Assembly: GCF_024227715.1 (NCBI RefSeq)
Contig: NZ_CP100448.1
Span: forward strand, 2,191,655-2,255,654
Direction: 5' to 3'
DNA: 64,000 nt
From: Halomarina litorea
GTDB lineage: Archaea > Halobacteriota > Halobacteria > Halobacteriales > Haloarculaceae
This document shows, one piece after another, positions 16,352 to 25,386 of this stretch. The translations under genes were made by a program, and so were the position numbers. Position 1 is the first letter of the stretch; each line of letters starts with the position of its first letter. The notes beneath the pieces are model-generated. The model was not told the DNA's origin, made no database searches, and was given only the letters and a program-made list of their open reading frames with translations.

Positions 16352-16978
16352 ATGATCGAGGAACTCGCACACGACCCACAGAGCGGTGCGCCGCTCTCGT
16401 CGGTGAAGAACTACCCTGGCCCGGAGGTCGGAGAGGGTCTCGCCGACGTCCAGACACAGGCGTACAGAACCGGGGTTCGAACGCCAGAACAGCATCCACT
16501 CGTCGAGTGGTCGGGCACTCGCGAGGGCACACTCACGAACGGCGAACTCGTCAGTGCCCAGCGAGGCCTGCTTGGGTACTTCCGGCGAACGCACCGGAAC
16601 GTCCGCGACGATCCTGACCCGTCGATGGACTCGACGGCCGCCCTCGCCCTGAAGCGACTCAAAGCCGAGGCGCCGCGAGCGCTGGACAGTTTCGTCTGGT
16701 ACGCGCTGGCCGAGCGCCTCGCGGCGAAGGGCTACTGGGCAGCGTGGATGCTCGACCACGTCATCGCCCGCTGTCCCCACCCGACCCAACGCGTCGACGG
16801 CGAGGTCGTCGGCCGCTGCGGGAGTCGGCTGAAGTTCCGCCCTGGCGTCGGGAAGCTCGAGGGCGTCTGCGCGAAATGCCCCCACGAACACGGCGCCGTC
16901 GACGAAGCACTCGTCGAGTACATCGGCGACATCTATCGAGCGTCGTTCGACGAGGAGATGGAGGCGCGATTGCTGTGA
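16352..16978 (+). CDS. Viral protein with C-terminal zinc ribbon, 208 residues
   Basis: The start is taken at MIEELAHDPQSGAPLSSVKN. The middle is helical (STAALALKRLKAEAPRALDS). The C-terminal third has CPHPTQRVDGEVVGRCGSRL and VCAKCPHEHG, a four-Cys ribbon with extra histidines. A nucleic-acid role is plausible. About 165 bases before it hold no gene. Confidence 0.6.
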   Translation: MIEELAHDPQSGAPLSSVKNYPGPEVGEGLADVQTQAYRTGVRTPEQHPLVEWSGTREGTLTNGELVSAQRGLLGYFRRTHRNVRDDPDPSMDSTAALALKRLKAEAPRALDSFVWYALAERLAAKGYWAAWMLDHVIARCPHPTQRVDGEVVGRCGSRLKFRPGVGKLEGVCAKCPHEHGAVDEALVEYIGDIYRASFDEEMEARLL

Positions 16979-17145
16979 GCGCGAGCGAGCGAGTCACCGT
17001 GCCGACACCGACAGGCACTCGTCGCGATGCCGTCGTCGTCGGGCGGGAGTTCGCCGCGGACATCCGCGTCGCCGAGGAGATCGTCACCGTCGAGATCGAC
17101 GGGCATCGCTACCGCGTCCCCGTCTCGGACGTTTGCGACCACTAG
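16975..17145 (+). CDS. 56-residue beta-rich protein
   Basis: A GTG start overlaps the upstream stop in GTGA. The sequence MSASERVTVPTPTGTRRDAV and EEIVTVEIDGHRYRVPVSDV predicts a small beta barrel. There is no recognised family. It is translationally coupled to the zinc-ribbon gene. Confidence 0.55.
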   Translation: MSASERVTVPTPTGTRRDAVVVGREFAADIRVAEEIVTVEIDGHRYRVPVSDVCDH

Positions 17146-17174
17146 TGCCGCTCTCAGAGTGGCAGCATCCATGA

Positions 17175-17396
17175 ATGGACCGCACCGACGACACTACCGA
17201 CGGGACCGACAAGGCCCACGCGCCTCTCACTCGACAGACTCGGGAGCGAATCGTGTGGGCGTTGCTGTTCATGCTTGTGTTCATGGTCGGCCTCGAACCA
17301 TTTCTCCCCAAATACGCTCCAGATCCCGCGCTGGCGGGAGTCATCGTCGGGGGCATGGTCACACTGATCATCATGCGTCGCGCTCCGGGGGTGTGA
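17175..17396 (+). CDS. Small membrane protein with two helices
   Basis: The protein of 73 residues has a charged N-terminus and two hydrophobic segments (IVWALLFMLVFMVGLEPFL, LAGVIVGGMVTLIIM), predicting a hairpin in the membrane. It sits directly before a second membrane protein. A holin-like or egress role would fit the position between regulator and packaging genes but nothing in the sequence proves it. Confidence 0.6.
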   Translation: MDRTDDTTDGTDKAHAPLTRQTRERIVWALLFMLVFMVGLEPFLPKYAPDPALAGVIVGGMVTLIIMRRAPGV

Positions 17397-17397
17397 C

Positions 17398-17757
17398 ATG
17401 GTCGTGAGTTCGGTCGGCGTCTTCGCCCAAGACGTGTGGTCCTATCCAGACATCTCGGACCTCCTGTTCTCGCTCGGGTATGTCGTCGGGTGGTTCGCGT
17501 TCGTCGCGATGGCCCATCTGCATTTTCGCTCCACACGTCGCTTCGGGCAGGGGGTCTATCTCTTCTTCGCGAGTGTCGGTATCGCCCTATTCCTGTTCGG
17601 CTTCGGCGGCCAGCACTTCTCGGTACTCTACCCTGGTGCAGTCTGGCTGTTCGGCCTCTGGTTTGTCTCCGTGGTGCTGACGATACTCGTCTGCTATTTC
17701 GAGCTCGGTGACGTCCCCGGCCCGTTCCGAATCGAGGACCCCCGAGACAAACTGTGA
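17398..17757 (+). CDS. Membrane protein with three to four helices
   Basis: It begins one base after the previous stop. The 119 residues include LLFSLGYVVGWFAFVAMAHL, VYLFFASVGIALFLFGFGG and LFGLWFVSVVLTILVCYFEL, with a short polar C-tail. No family was recognised. Together with the preceding gene it forms a membrane pair of unknown function. Confidence 0.6.
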   Translation: MVVSSVGVFAQDVWSYPDISDLLFSLGYVVGWFAFVAMAHLHFRSTRRFGQGVYLFFASVGIALFLFGFGGQHFSVLYPGAVWLFGLWFVSVVLTILVCYFELGDVPGPFRIEDPRDKL

Positions 17758-17932
17758 CTCGCCAGTCGGCGGTCTAGGGCGGGCGACTCCTCTGTGCACT
17801 GTCGCTGTCGTACCGCGACCCAAGCACACGACGGGCGCGCTCCATTTCCTCGTGGCCACTTGCATCGACTCTACCAGAGTCCGCGACGTGCCGAGTCGCT
17901 CGCTCGCCGATACCGACCTGACGATACCTGCC

Positions 17933-18367
17933 ATGACCAACGACTCCCACGACTGCCCGGGCTGTGACCGCTCGTTCGGATCGCGGTACGGGCTCATCGG
18001 CCACTGGGGCCACTACCCCTCCCACCGCGATTCGGGCACCAAACAACAGGCCCGTTCACGTGTCGAGCGATACCTCGGCGGCCTCGACGCCGAGAAGAAA
18101 CGCGACGCCCTCGCAATTACGATTGGCATCACGGCGGCGTCGATGCTCATCCACGTTCCGGGCGTCTACTTCCGCGTCCTCGAGACGCTCCAGATCAACG
18201 CCCAGCCGGCGACCATCGTCCCGGCGGCAGCGATCATCCGCGTCATCCAGAAGCACGTCCAGTCGACGCCGCTGACGAGTAAGCAAGCCGACGAGATCCT
18301 GTTCGCGGCGGCGGTGACGTGGCTCGCAGTCGAGGGGGGCCACCAGCTCGCCGCGATGGTCACGTGA
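17933..18367 (+). CDS. C2H2 zinc-finger protein with hydrophobic C-terminal part
   Basis: The start is taken at MTNDSHDCPGCDRSFGSRYG because the finger begins there: CPGC followed by GHWGHYPSH, a C2H2 module common in haloarchaeal proteins. Residues 60-144 are helical with a moderately hydrophobic stretch (LAITIGITAASMLIHVPGVY). A 175-base gap without a gene precedes it. Confidence 0.6.
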   Translation: MTNDSHDCPGCDRSFGSRYGLIGHWGHYPSHRDSGTKQQARSRVERYLGGLDAEKKRDALAITIGITAASMLIHVPGVYFRVLETLQINAQPATIVPAAAIIRVIQKHVQSTPLTSKQADEILFAAAVTWLAVEGGHQLAAMVT

Positions 18368-18471
18368 TGCTACTCCACGCCGCGACGTCGCTCCAGACGC
18401 TCGTCGGTACCCTCGTCCTGTTCGCCGTCACGATCTGGGCGGCATACGCCCTCTTCACCGACCTCACATGA
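18367..18471 (+). CDS. 34-residue single-pass membrane microprotein
   Basis: The sequence MLLHAATSLQTLVGTLVLFA continues VTIWAAYALFTDLT, one membrane helix with almost no flanks. The start overlaps the upstream stop by one base and its own stop overlaps the next start in ATGA, which supports translation. Confidence 0.55.
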   Translation: MLLHAATSLQTLVGTLVLFAVTIWAAYALFTDLT

Positions 18472-18929
18472 CCCGCTGGCAAGACCGCATCCCGTGGCAC
18501 GTCATCAAGGCGTGTCTGTGGATCGCCCGAAAGGCGACGTCGTCGAAGCCCGAACCCGACGGCCCCTACATCCTCGCCGAGTGCTCGCACGAGTTGTTGA
18601 GAAAGACGCTCGGGACGCATCACTTCGAGCCCCACTGGGAGCTGTCCTACTCATACCGCGGCGAGGTCGAGAACCTCCGCCGGGTGACGTGGACGGACGA
18701 CGACTATCCGTGGTTTCAGACCCACGTCCGGAGTTGGGACGTCCCCGATGGTGAACGGACGGCGACGAACGGCGGGCAGGCAATCAAAGTCCGCGCCCAC
18801 TGGGAACCCGAGTCGGTCGCCCATCCCGTCGCCCATCTCGACGGCGTCGGCTTCGAGCGCACTCGCGCGATGCGCACCCTCCGAGGCATCCTCGACGAGG
18901 CGGGCATCCCCAACGAGTTCGTCGCATAG
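18468..18929 (+). CDS. Unknown viral protein, 153 residues
   Basis: The protein MTRWQDRIPWHVIKACLWIA starts in an ATGA overlap. It is rich in Trp and His (HHFEPHWELSYSYRG, WTDDDYPWFQTHVRSWDV) and predicted as mixed alpha/beta and soluble. No known motif. It lies in the block preceding the nuclease and terminase genes. Confidence 0.55.
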   Translation: MTRWQDRIPWHVIKACLWIARKATSSKPEPDGPYILAECSHELLRKTLGTHHFEPHWELSYSYRGEVENLRRVTWTDDDYPWFQTHVRSWDVPDGERTATNGGQAIKVRAHWEPESVAHPVAHLDGVGFERTRAMRTLRGILDEAGIPNEFVA

Positions 18930-18930
18930 C

Positions 18931-19143
18931 ATGACCGACCCCCTGCTCCTCGACGACATCAAGCGCTACGCCGACGGCGCCGACATCCGCCTCTCGTTCG
19001 ATGGCGACTTCTGGGTCGCCGAAGACACCCATACCGGCGAGCAAGCGTCCGGCCGGACGATCTTTCGCGCCTGGGCGAGTCTCCGCCCCGGGCTCAACCC
19101 GCAGGACCTCCACGACCGCATCTTCGAGGACATCCACCCATGA
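18931..19143 (+). CDS. Unknown viral protein, 70 residues
   Basis: The protein MTDPLLLDDIKRYADGADIR follows the previous gene by one base and overlaps the nuclease start by four. The middle DFWVAEDTHTGEQASGRTIF is beta-like. No family was recognised. Confidence 0.5.
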   Translation: MTDPLLLDDIKRYADGADIRLSFDGDFWVAEDTHTGEQASGRTIFRAWASLRPGLNPQDLHDRIFEDIHP

Positions 19144-19520
19144 GTCACCACACCTTCGCCGGCAACGCCTGGGAGTTCCCCGCCCGTCTCGCTGACGACG
19201 GCGTCGTCGACGGTGACACGGTCGACATCGTCTGCGACGTCGGCTTCGACATGCGCCGGACGATTCGCGTCCGCGTCTTCGGTGTGGATACCGCCGAGAT
19301 CCACACCGTCGGCGAGGACACCGAGGAGTTCCAGCGCGGCCAGGAGCACAAGGCGTTCGTCGAGCAGTGGTTCATGTTCGAGTCGCAGGGGAGCGAGTAC
19401 CCGCTGAGTGTGACGACGCTCAAAGAGACGGGGAAGTTCGGCCGGTACGTCGCCGTCATCCACGGCCCCGAGGGCGAGTCACTAACGAGCGCGCTGGTAG
19501 AGGAGTTCGACGACGTCTGA
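19140..19520 (+). CDS. Staphylococcal-nuclease-like (thermonuclease) protein
   Basis: The 126-residue protein has the OB-fold nuclease motifs in the right order and spacing: VVDGDTVDI (Asp24 and Asp26), RVFGVDTAEIH (Arg45, Asp50, Thr51, Glu53) and GRYVAVI (Arg102). Arg, Asp and Glu at this spacing are the catalytic set of micrococcal nuclease. There is no signal peptide, so it would act inside the cell. It precedes the small terminase gene and may degrade host nucleic acid or process viral DNA; this is inference. Confidence 0.72.
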   Translation: MSHHTFAGNAWEFPARLADDGVVDGDTVDIVCDVGFDMRRTIRVRVFGVDTAEIHTVGEDTEEFQRGQEHKAFVEQWFMFESQGSEYPLSVTTLKETGKFGRYVAVIHGPEGESLTSALVEEFDDV

Positions 19521-19575
19521 CTGTCGGCCGCGACCCCATGCCACCCTACTGCTGCCGTAACCCCATGCCATTCCC

Positions 19576-20154
19576 ATGACCAGCGAGGAACCACTCCCCG
19601 ACCGATGTGGCGCTAAGTGCCGCGACGGAAACTACTGCACGCAGTATCCTGTCGACGGCCGGGAGCGTTGCAAGATGCACGGTGGAAAGAAGAAGCGCGG
19701 GATGGACTCGCCGAACGCCATCCACGGCCTTCGCTCGGAGTACATGGACGACGAGACGCGGGAGATCTACGAGCAGGTCTCCCAGCAGTCCAACGCCGAA
19801 CTCGTCCAGGAGGAGATCTGGGCCATCAAGGCACGTCTTCTCAGAGCAGCGAAGGAGTCGGGGAACAACGAGGCCATCCAGCTGGTCCGCGAAATCCTCG
19901 ACGACCAGGAGGCCGCCGACGTCGACCAGCAACTCGTCGACGCACTGGCGAAGATGCTGCAGACGTCGAGTGGTGCCCTCGACCGGGCACTCGGCCGGAT
20001 GAACGATCTCGTGAAAACACACCACAAGATCACCGAGGGTGACTCGCTGGATGTCACGCACTCGGGCGAGGTCGGACAGAACCTCTCGGGGGGCTTCTCC
20101 GTAGAGATCAACCACCACCGAGTCGGCCTCGACGGCGAAGACGACGAGAACTGA
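19576..20154 (+). CDS. Terminase small subunit with N-terminal zinc motif
   Basis: The 192-residue protein opens with a four-ligand module (CGAKCRDGNYC, then CKMHGGKKKRG) known from haloarchaeal small terminases. A helical core follows (EEIWAIKARLLRAAKESGNN, LVDALAKMLQTSSGALDRAL) that would build the ring. It ends 3 bases before the large-subunit gene. Assignment rests on position and module rather than on a strong motif. Confidence 0.75.
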   Translation: MTSEEPLPDRCGAKCRDGNYCTQYPVDGRERCKMHGGKKKRGMDSPNAIHGLRSEYMDDETREIYEQVSQQSNAELVQEEIWAIKARLLRAAKESGNNEAIQLVREILDDQEAADVDQQLVDALAKMLQTSSGALDRALGRMNDLVKTHHKITEGDSLDVTHSGEVGQNLSGGFSVEINHHRVGLDGEDDEN

Positions 20155-20157
20155 CGC

Positions 20158-21498
20158 ATGACCACCGACACCCAGGTTTTCGAGAGCAAGGGCGCCCGGA
20201 CCGAAATCGGGGCGACAGGGCTCACGCTCGACTGGGACTTCTGGGACCCGCAGCTCGAAGTGCTGAGCGCCATCGACTCGGGTGACTTCGACGTCGTCTG
20301 CTACCGCGGCGGCTACGGGTCGGGCAAGACTATCCTCGGCGCACGGTGGGTTCACGAGGTCGGGATGACGGTCCCGAAGTCGGACAACCTCGTTATCGCC
20401 CCCGACTCGGCGAAGGGCGGCCCGACGACGTACAAGGTCTTCTTCGAGGAACTCCCCGGCGAAGACACGGTCCCTGACGAGGGTGGCGACCCGGAGAACT
20501 CGCCGATCGTCGCCGACTACAACCGCAACGACCGGCGGCTCACCTACGTCACGGGGGCGGTCGCCCGCCTCGGGTCGGCCGACGTCTGGAACCGATACGC
20601 TGGTGGTGAGTTCAACGCGATCTGGTGCGACGAGGTAGCTCACTACGAGCACACCGACATCTACCAGCTGAACGAGATGCTGCTCTCGAGGCAGCGCACC
20701 GAGGCTGGGCCGAACGTCACACTCTGGACATCGACCGGGAACGGCTACAACGACTTCCACAAGTTCACCGAGAAGCGTCAGCTGCCCGACGGCAGTCCGC
20801 TCCCGACGCGTCTCTACGTCGTCGTCGCCGACTCGCGGGACAACCCGTTCCTTCCGGAGAGGGACAAGCTCACCCGTCAGTTCGCCGGCACCGAGCGTGA
20901 GGAGGAAGCGCTGGCCGGTGGGTTCGCGGCGGCAGAGGGGTTGGTCTACCCGCGCTTTTCTCGCGAGCGCCACGTCATCACCGAAGCGGAGGCCGACGAA
21001 CTTGTCCACGGCAACTGGCGAATCTTTGGATACGACCACGGGTGGGACGACCCACGGGTCGTCCTCGAGATCGGGCAGACAGCGCACGACCAACTGGTCG
21101 CCATAGACTGCTTCTACCAGAGTGAGACGCAAGTCGAGGAGGCAGTCCGATGGCTCGTCGAGAACGACAAGCCCAGTGGGACGGTCTACGCCGAACACGA
21201 GCCGAGCCACTACCAGAAGTTCCGCAGCGCTGGCTACCGCGTCGAGGCTGCCGAGAAGGATCTCGACGAGGGCATCCCGGCAGTCCGGTCGCTACTCGAA
21301 CTCGACTCTGAGGACCGCCCCGGCCTCCTCGTCTCCGAGCGCTGTGGAGAGCTCATCAACGAGTTCCACTCCTACAAGGAAGACCACGTCGGGAAGGCGA
21401 AGGCGACCGACCACGGTCTCGACAGCGCCAGATATGCTGTCATGGGCCATGTCGGTCCGACCGACGGCTACTCGGGCACCGGAACGTGGGGCGGCTAA
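20158..21498 (+). CDS. terL: Terminase large subunit
   Basis: The protein of 446 residues has an ATPase domain with Walker A GGYGSGKT (51-58) and Walker B FNAIWCDE (152-159), coupling motif WTSTGNG, and an RNase-H-like nuclease domain with Asp293 (FGYDHGW), an acidic YAEHEPSH strand and DHGLDSARY at 418-426. All three nuclease acidic positions appear present. It packages DNA into the prohead through the portal encoded next. Confidence 0.93.
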   Translation: MTTDTQVFESKGARTEIGATGLTLDWDFWDPQLEVLSAIDSGDFDVVCYRGGYGSGKTILGARWVHEVGMTVPKSDNLVIAPDSAKGGPTTYKVFFEELPGEDTVPDEGGDPENSPIVADYNRNDRRLTYVTGAVARLGSADVWNRYAGGEFNAIWCDEVAHYEHTDIYQLNEMLLSRQRTEAGPNVTLWTSTGNGYNDFHKFTEKRQLPDGSPLPTRLYVVVADSRDNPFLPERDKLTRQFAGTEREEEALAGGFAAAEGLVYPRFSRERHVITEAEADELVHGNWRIFGYDHGWDDPRVVLEIGQTAHDQLVAIDCFYQSETQVEEAVRWLVENDKPSGTVYAEHEPSHYQKFRSAGYRVEAAEKDLDEGIPAVRSLLELDSEDRPGLLVSERCGELINEFHSYKEDHVGKAKATDHGLDSARYAVMGHVGPTDGYSGTGTWGG

Positions 21499-21507
21499 CT
21501 GACATCC

Positions 21508-23004
21508 ATGAGTGACGATACCAACACCGAGAGCAGCGGGAGTGGCCGACAGACGCTCACTGGCACGAACACCGACCGTGGGGCTGGCGATCGCGACCTC
21601 ACGGCGAGCGAGATCGAAGCCATCCAGATGCGAAACCTGCTGGCGGCGAACCTCGGCCAGCAGTACGGTGGCGATCGCGACCTCTACAAGACGTTCGGCT
21701 GGCAGAAACAGCCCGATATCGAGGACTTCTACGCGATGTACCTGCGCCATCCGTACGCGCAGGCGATTGTCGATACGCCGGTCGAGACGACGTGGCGCGG
21801 CGCACCCGAGATCGACGACGAAGAAGAAACCGACGCCGAAGAGCAGACACCCTTCGAGGCGGGGGTCCAACGTCTCACCAACGATCACCGGGTGTGGCAC
21901 TACGCGAAGCGGGCAGATCGGCTCGCCGGCATCGGGCAGTTCGGCGTCCTCGTCATCGGGTTCGATGACGGCGAGGACCTCTCGGCACCAGTCAATGCCT
22001 CAGTGCTATCGTCACTCTCCGGCGACAGCCAGTCGCCAATCCTCTGGCTCCGGCCGTTCTCGCAGCTCTCGGTCGACGATATGAAGGTCGGCGGTCCGGA
22101 CTCCCCCCGGTGGGGGAAACCGACCCACTATCGCCTCGACCTCGGTGACGAGAACGACGCCCTCGCCGACGATGGCCCCGACCGCACCATCTGGGTCCAC
22201 CATCAACGTGTCATCCACGTCCCGGCCCAGGAGCTCCTTGACGACGAGATTCGCTCACGGTCGCGACTCGAAGCCCCGTACAACCCACTGTACGACATCG
22301 AGAAGACGCTCGGGAGTGCTGCCGAACTCGCCTATCGCTCGGCCGACCGCGGCCTGCACATCAACGTCGATCCGGAGTACCGCCTCGAGGACGGCGGGAA
22401 GCGCCTCGACGAAGAGGTCCAGAAGTTCGTCCATGACCTCCAGCCATTCATCCGAACTGAGGGGGCTGACATCGAGGAACTCGGCGGTGCGGACATCGAC
22501 CCATCACCAATCATCGCCTCGGAGATCGAGGCCATCAGCGCGGTGACTCGCATCCCACAGTCTGTCCTCAAGGGTAACGAGACCGGTGAGCGGGCGACCA
22601 CACAGGACCTCAAGGAATTCTACGGGACGATCACCGAACGGCGCGAGCAGTTCGTCACACCGACGCTGGTCCGCGAGCTGCTCGACCGCCTCCGACGGTT
22701 CGGCGTCCTCGACGAGCCGACGGGCGGTGATTACGACGTCGACTGGCCGCCACTCGCCGAGCAGTCCGCAAAGGACATCTCGGAGGTGCAGCTCAACCGA
22801 GCGAAAATCCTGAAGCACATCCAGACGCTCGTCCCTGGGCTGACGTCGGAAGGTGCGGTTCAGTGGGTCGAAGACGGGGAGTTTCCCGACATGGCACCGC
22901 AACCGGCAGCCGTCCAGGACGGCGACCTCCCTCCCCTCAACGAGAGCGACCCGCAGGTACAGGCGTACTTCGACGCTGCGTTCCCCGCGACGGCCGACGA
23001 CTGA
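21508..23004 (+). CDS. Portal protein (DUF1073-like)
   Basis: The 498-residue protein follows terL by nine bases. It reads FYAMYLRHPYAQAIVDTPVE early, WLRPFSQLSVDDM in the middle and SAVTRIPQSVLKGNETGERA later; the last is the conserved stem block of DUF1073-type portals. The acidic C-terminus is typical of halophilic virus proteins. It would form the dodecameric ring through which DNA is packaged. Confidence 0.88.
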   Translation: MSDDTNTESSGSGRQTLTGTNTDRGAGDRDLTASEIEAIQMRNLLAANLGQQYGGDRDLYKTFGWQKQPDIEDFYAMYLRHPYAQAIVDTPVETTWRGAPEIDDEEETDAEEQTPFEAGVQRLTNDHRVWHYAKRADRLAGIGQFGVLVIGFDDGEDLSAPVNASVLSSLSGDSQSPILWLRPFSQLSVDDMKVGGPDSPRWGKPTHYRLDLGDENDALADDGPDRTIWVHHQRVIHVPAQELLDDEIRSRSRLEAPYNPLYDIEKTLGSAAELAYRSADRGLHINVDPEYRLEDGGKRLDEEVQKFVHDLQPFIRTEGADIEELGGADIDPSPIIASEIEAISAVTRIPQSVLKGNETGERATTQDLKEFYGTITERREQFVTPTLVRELLDRLRRFGVLDEPTGGDYDVDWPPLAEQSAKDISEVQLNRAKILKHIQTLVPGLTSEGAVQWVEDGEFPDMAPQPAAVQDGDLPPLNESDPQVQAYFDAAFPATADD

Positions 23005-23010
23005 GCGCTC

Positions 23011-23958
23011 ATGCACGACCATGACCACGAGCACCGCCACCACCTCACGGCCGAGGCGCAAGACGTCACTCGGACGACTACATTACATAGACGAGAGTTC
23101 CGCCCAGCGCTTCTCTCACGACTTCGCGCACTAAAGGGGCAAATCGCCTCGCGCGTCGGTTACGAACAGGACGCCCTCAACCTCGGCGAAAACGACGGGC
23201 GACTCATCGGATGGCTCTTCGCGGCAGCGGCGACCGACCCCTACGACTTCCGATCGGACGCGCAGAAGGTCGACGAGTTCATCGAGTGGCTGCAGGCACG
23301 CATCGACGAGGGTCTCCTCGAGGAACTCACTCGCGAGCAAGTCCGCAACGGCGAGCACTTCACGGCGAGCTACGTCCGGTCGGCGTACGACCGCGGACTC
23401 GACGGCGCGGCAACCCGTCTTCGGCAGGCAGGCTACGACGTCGACGAGGCGATGCTACAGTCGGCGTTCAACGCCCCCATCCACGCGGAGACGCTCCAGA
23501 CGATCTACACGCGAGCGTACGACAACCTCGAAGACATCACGCAGGACATGGCGACGGGCATCCGTCGCGAGCTGACGACCGCCCTCGAGGAGGGTATCAA
23601 CCCGAAAGAAGCCGCCCGGCGGATCAACGGCGTCGTCGACGATGTCGGCATCAAGCGGGCACGGACGCTCTCCCGCACGGAGATCTCCAATGCCTACAAC
23701 ACCGCCAGTGCTCGCCGTTATCAGCGGACCGGTGTCGAGCGAGTCCGCGTCGTCACGTCGGGACCGTGCCCAATCTGCGAGTCGCTCGCCGACCAGGGAC
23801 CCTACAGCGTCGAGGAGGCGGCGACGCTGATTCCTGGCCGCACCCACCCGAACTGCGTGTGCTCAATCGCGCCGGTCCCATCGGCCGAGTTACGAGCGCG
23901 GCTCGGGCATCTGCTCCGGCGATATCGGCTGCGTGCCCGGCAGGCGACGGCCGAGTGA
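23011..23958 (+). CDS. MuF-like minor head protein
   Basis: The protein of 315 residues has a His-rich start (MHDHDHEHRHH), a long helical body and the MuF C-terminal signature: SRTEISNAYNTA, then CPICESLADQGPY (about 253-265) and PGRTHPNCVCSI (276-286). Cys and His residues in these blocks are the conserved ones of the Mu gpF / SPP1 gp7 family. It is expected in the head near the portal. Confidence 0.9.
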   Translation: MHDHDHEHRHHLTAEAQDVTRTTTLHRREFRPALLSRLRALKGQIASRVGYEQDALNLGENDGRLIGWLFAAAATDPYDFRSDAQKVDEFIEWLQARIDEGLLEELTREQVRNGEHFTASYVRSAYDRGLDGAATRLRQAGYDVDEAMLQSAFNAPIHAETLQTIYTRAYDNLEDITQDMATGIRRELTTALEEGINPKEAARRINGVVDDVGIKRARTLSRTEISNAYNTASARRYQRTGVERVRVVTSGPCPICESLADQGPYSVEEAATLIPGRTHPNCVCSIAPVPSAELRARLGHLLRRYRLRARQATAE

Positions 23959-24045
23959 ACTACCCCACAGACGACCCAGCCCGATGACGCGTCAACCCGG
24001 CGGTTCAGCCGGTTGCCGAGGTCCCTGGTTCTGCAGCTACGTACG

Positions 24046-25386
24046 ATGAAACACGACACGAAAGACATCCGCATCACCGCTCGGACGGCGCGGCTCAAAG
24101 CGTCGGCCGACGGCGTCGATGACGATGGCCCCTGGACGTTCTCGGGGCTGGCCGTCGCGGCCGGCGACATCCTCCATATGGCGGACGGGACGCCAGTCCT
24201 GTTCACCGAGGAGGAACTCCGTACGGCCGCGCCGACGCAGTCGAGCCAGCCGCTCACGAAGGACCATCCGAGCTACGACGACCCGCAGCGCCCCAACGAC
24301 TACCCGCCGGACACGGATGACACAATCGGGACGGTCGAGGCGGCCGACTACGTCCAGGACGCTGAGGAGGGCGTCGAGGGCGTCGGCTACAACGCCAAGA
24401 CACACGACGAGCAGATCGCTCGCGGCGTGAAGGCTGGCAGCTTCGACGTCTCGGTCCATCCGAGTTTCGACCTCGGGCCGAAGGACGAGACGACCGGCGC
24501 GTACATCGCGACGGACATCCAGTTCCTCGATCTCTCGGTCGTCTCGAAGGGAGACTCGCCGAACAACACGGCGAACTGGGGGCCGTCCCAGCAGCTCGCC
24601 GCCTGGTCGCAGACACACGACGTCGGCGAGCTGCTCGACGCCAGCGCCGGCAGCCGGACGCCGCCGGCCGTCGATGACGACCAGATCGAGTCCATCGCAT
24701 CGCGCTTCGTCCAGAGTCTGACCGCCGCAATCCGCGGTGGCGACCACGACGCGACCGACGACGGCGAGGCCGACCAGCAGGGCGGTGATGCGGACGATGG
24801 CGGCGACGAACAGAGTGGAGACGAGCCGGCGGATACCGGTGCGGATTCTAGCAGTTCAACCCAGATGCAGGACTTCAACAGGGACGACGCAATCGAACAG
24901 CTCGTCTCGAGTCACGACTTCACGGAGGAGTCGCTGGCCGAGATGGACGACGACGACCTCAAGCGAACCCACGACGCCATCGTCGATGTCGACGGTGACG
25001 GCGGGGATGGGGACGACGCCGGCATGCAGGACCAGCCAGCCGATGGTGGTGCTGCGACGGCGAACGCCCTCGACCTCGGCGACCACGACTCGCTGGAGGC
25101 AGCCATCGACAGTGCCGTCGAGCAGCGCGTTCAGGAGCAGCGCGAACAGGACGAAAAGGCCGACCTCGTCGCGGACATCATCGCCCAGCACGAGGACTAC
25201 GACGCCGACGATCGCGAGGAGCTGCTGGCGTCGGCTCCGTCGGTTCTCGAGAAGATCAAGAGCCAGGCCCACGAGACCACCGCCGCCCAGATTCCGGGCA
25301 CGGTGGGTGCCGACCTCACGGCGTCGGTCGGTGGCAGTGACGGCGACGGCGATGACGAGGAGTGGTCTGACGGGGTGGTGAACTGA
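24046..25386 (+). CDS. Prohead protease and scaffold (DUF2213-like)
   Basis: The start is taken at MKHDTKDIRITARTARLKAS; an in-frame ATG 11 codons upstream is less likely. Residues 1-200 match DUF2213 head-maturation proteases (LTKDHPSYDD, GVKAGSFDVSVHPSF, LDLSVVSKGDSPN). Residues 220-430 are acidic, Gln-rich and helical, like a scaffolding domain. Fusion of protease and scaffold in one gene is common. It overlaps the decoration gene by one base. Confidence 0.85.
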   Translation: MKHDTKDIRITARTARLKASADGVDDDGPWTFSGLAVAAGDILHMADGTPVLFTEEELRTAAPTQSSQPLTKDHPSYDDPQRPNDYPPDTDDTIGTVEAADYVQDAEEGVEGVGYNAKTHDEQIARGVKAGSFDVSVHPSFDLGPKDETTGAYIATDIQFLDLSVVSKGDSPNNTANWGPSQQLAAWSQTHDVGELLDASAGSRTPPAVDDDQIESIASRFVQSLTAAIRGGDHDATDDGEADQQGGDADDGGDEQSGDEPADTGADSSSSTQMQDFNRDDAIEQLVSSHDFTEESLAEMDDDDLKRTHDAIVDVDGDGGDGDDAGMQDQPADGGAATANALDLGDHDSLEAAIDSAVEQRVQEQREQDEKADLVADIIAQHEDYDADDREELLASAPSVLEKIKSQAHETTAAQIPGTVGADLTASVGGSDGDGDDEEWSDGVVN

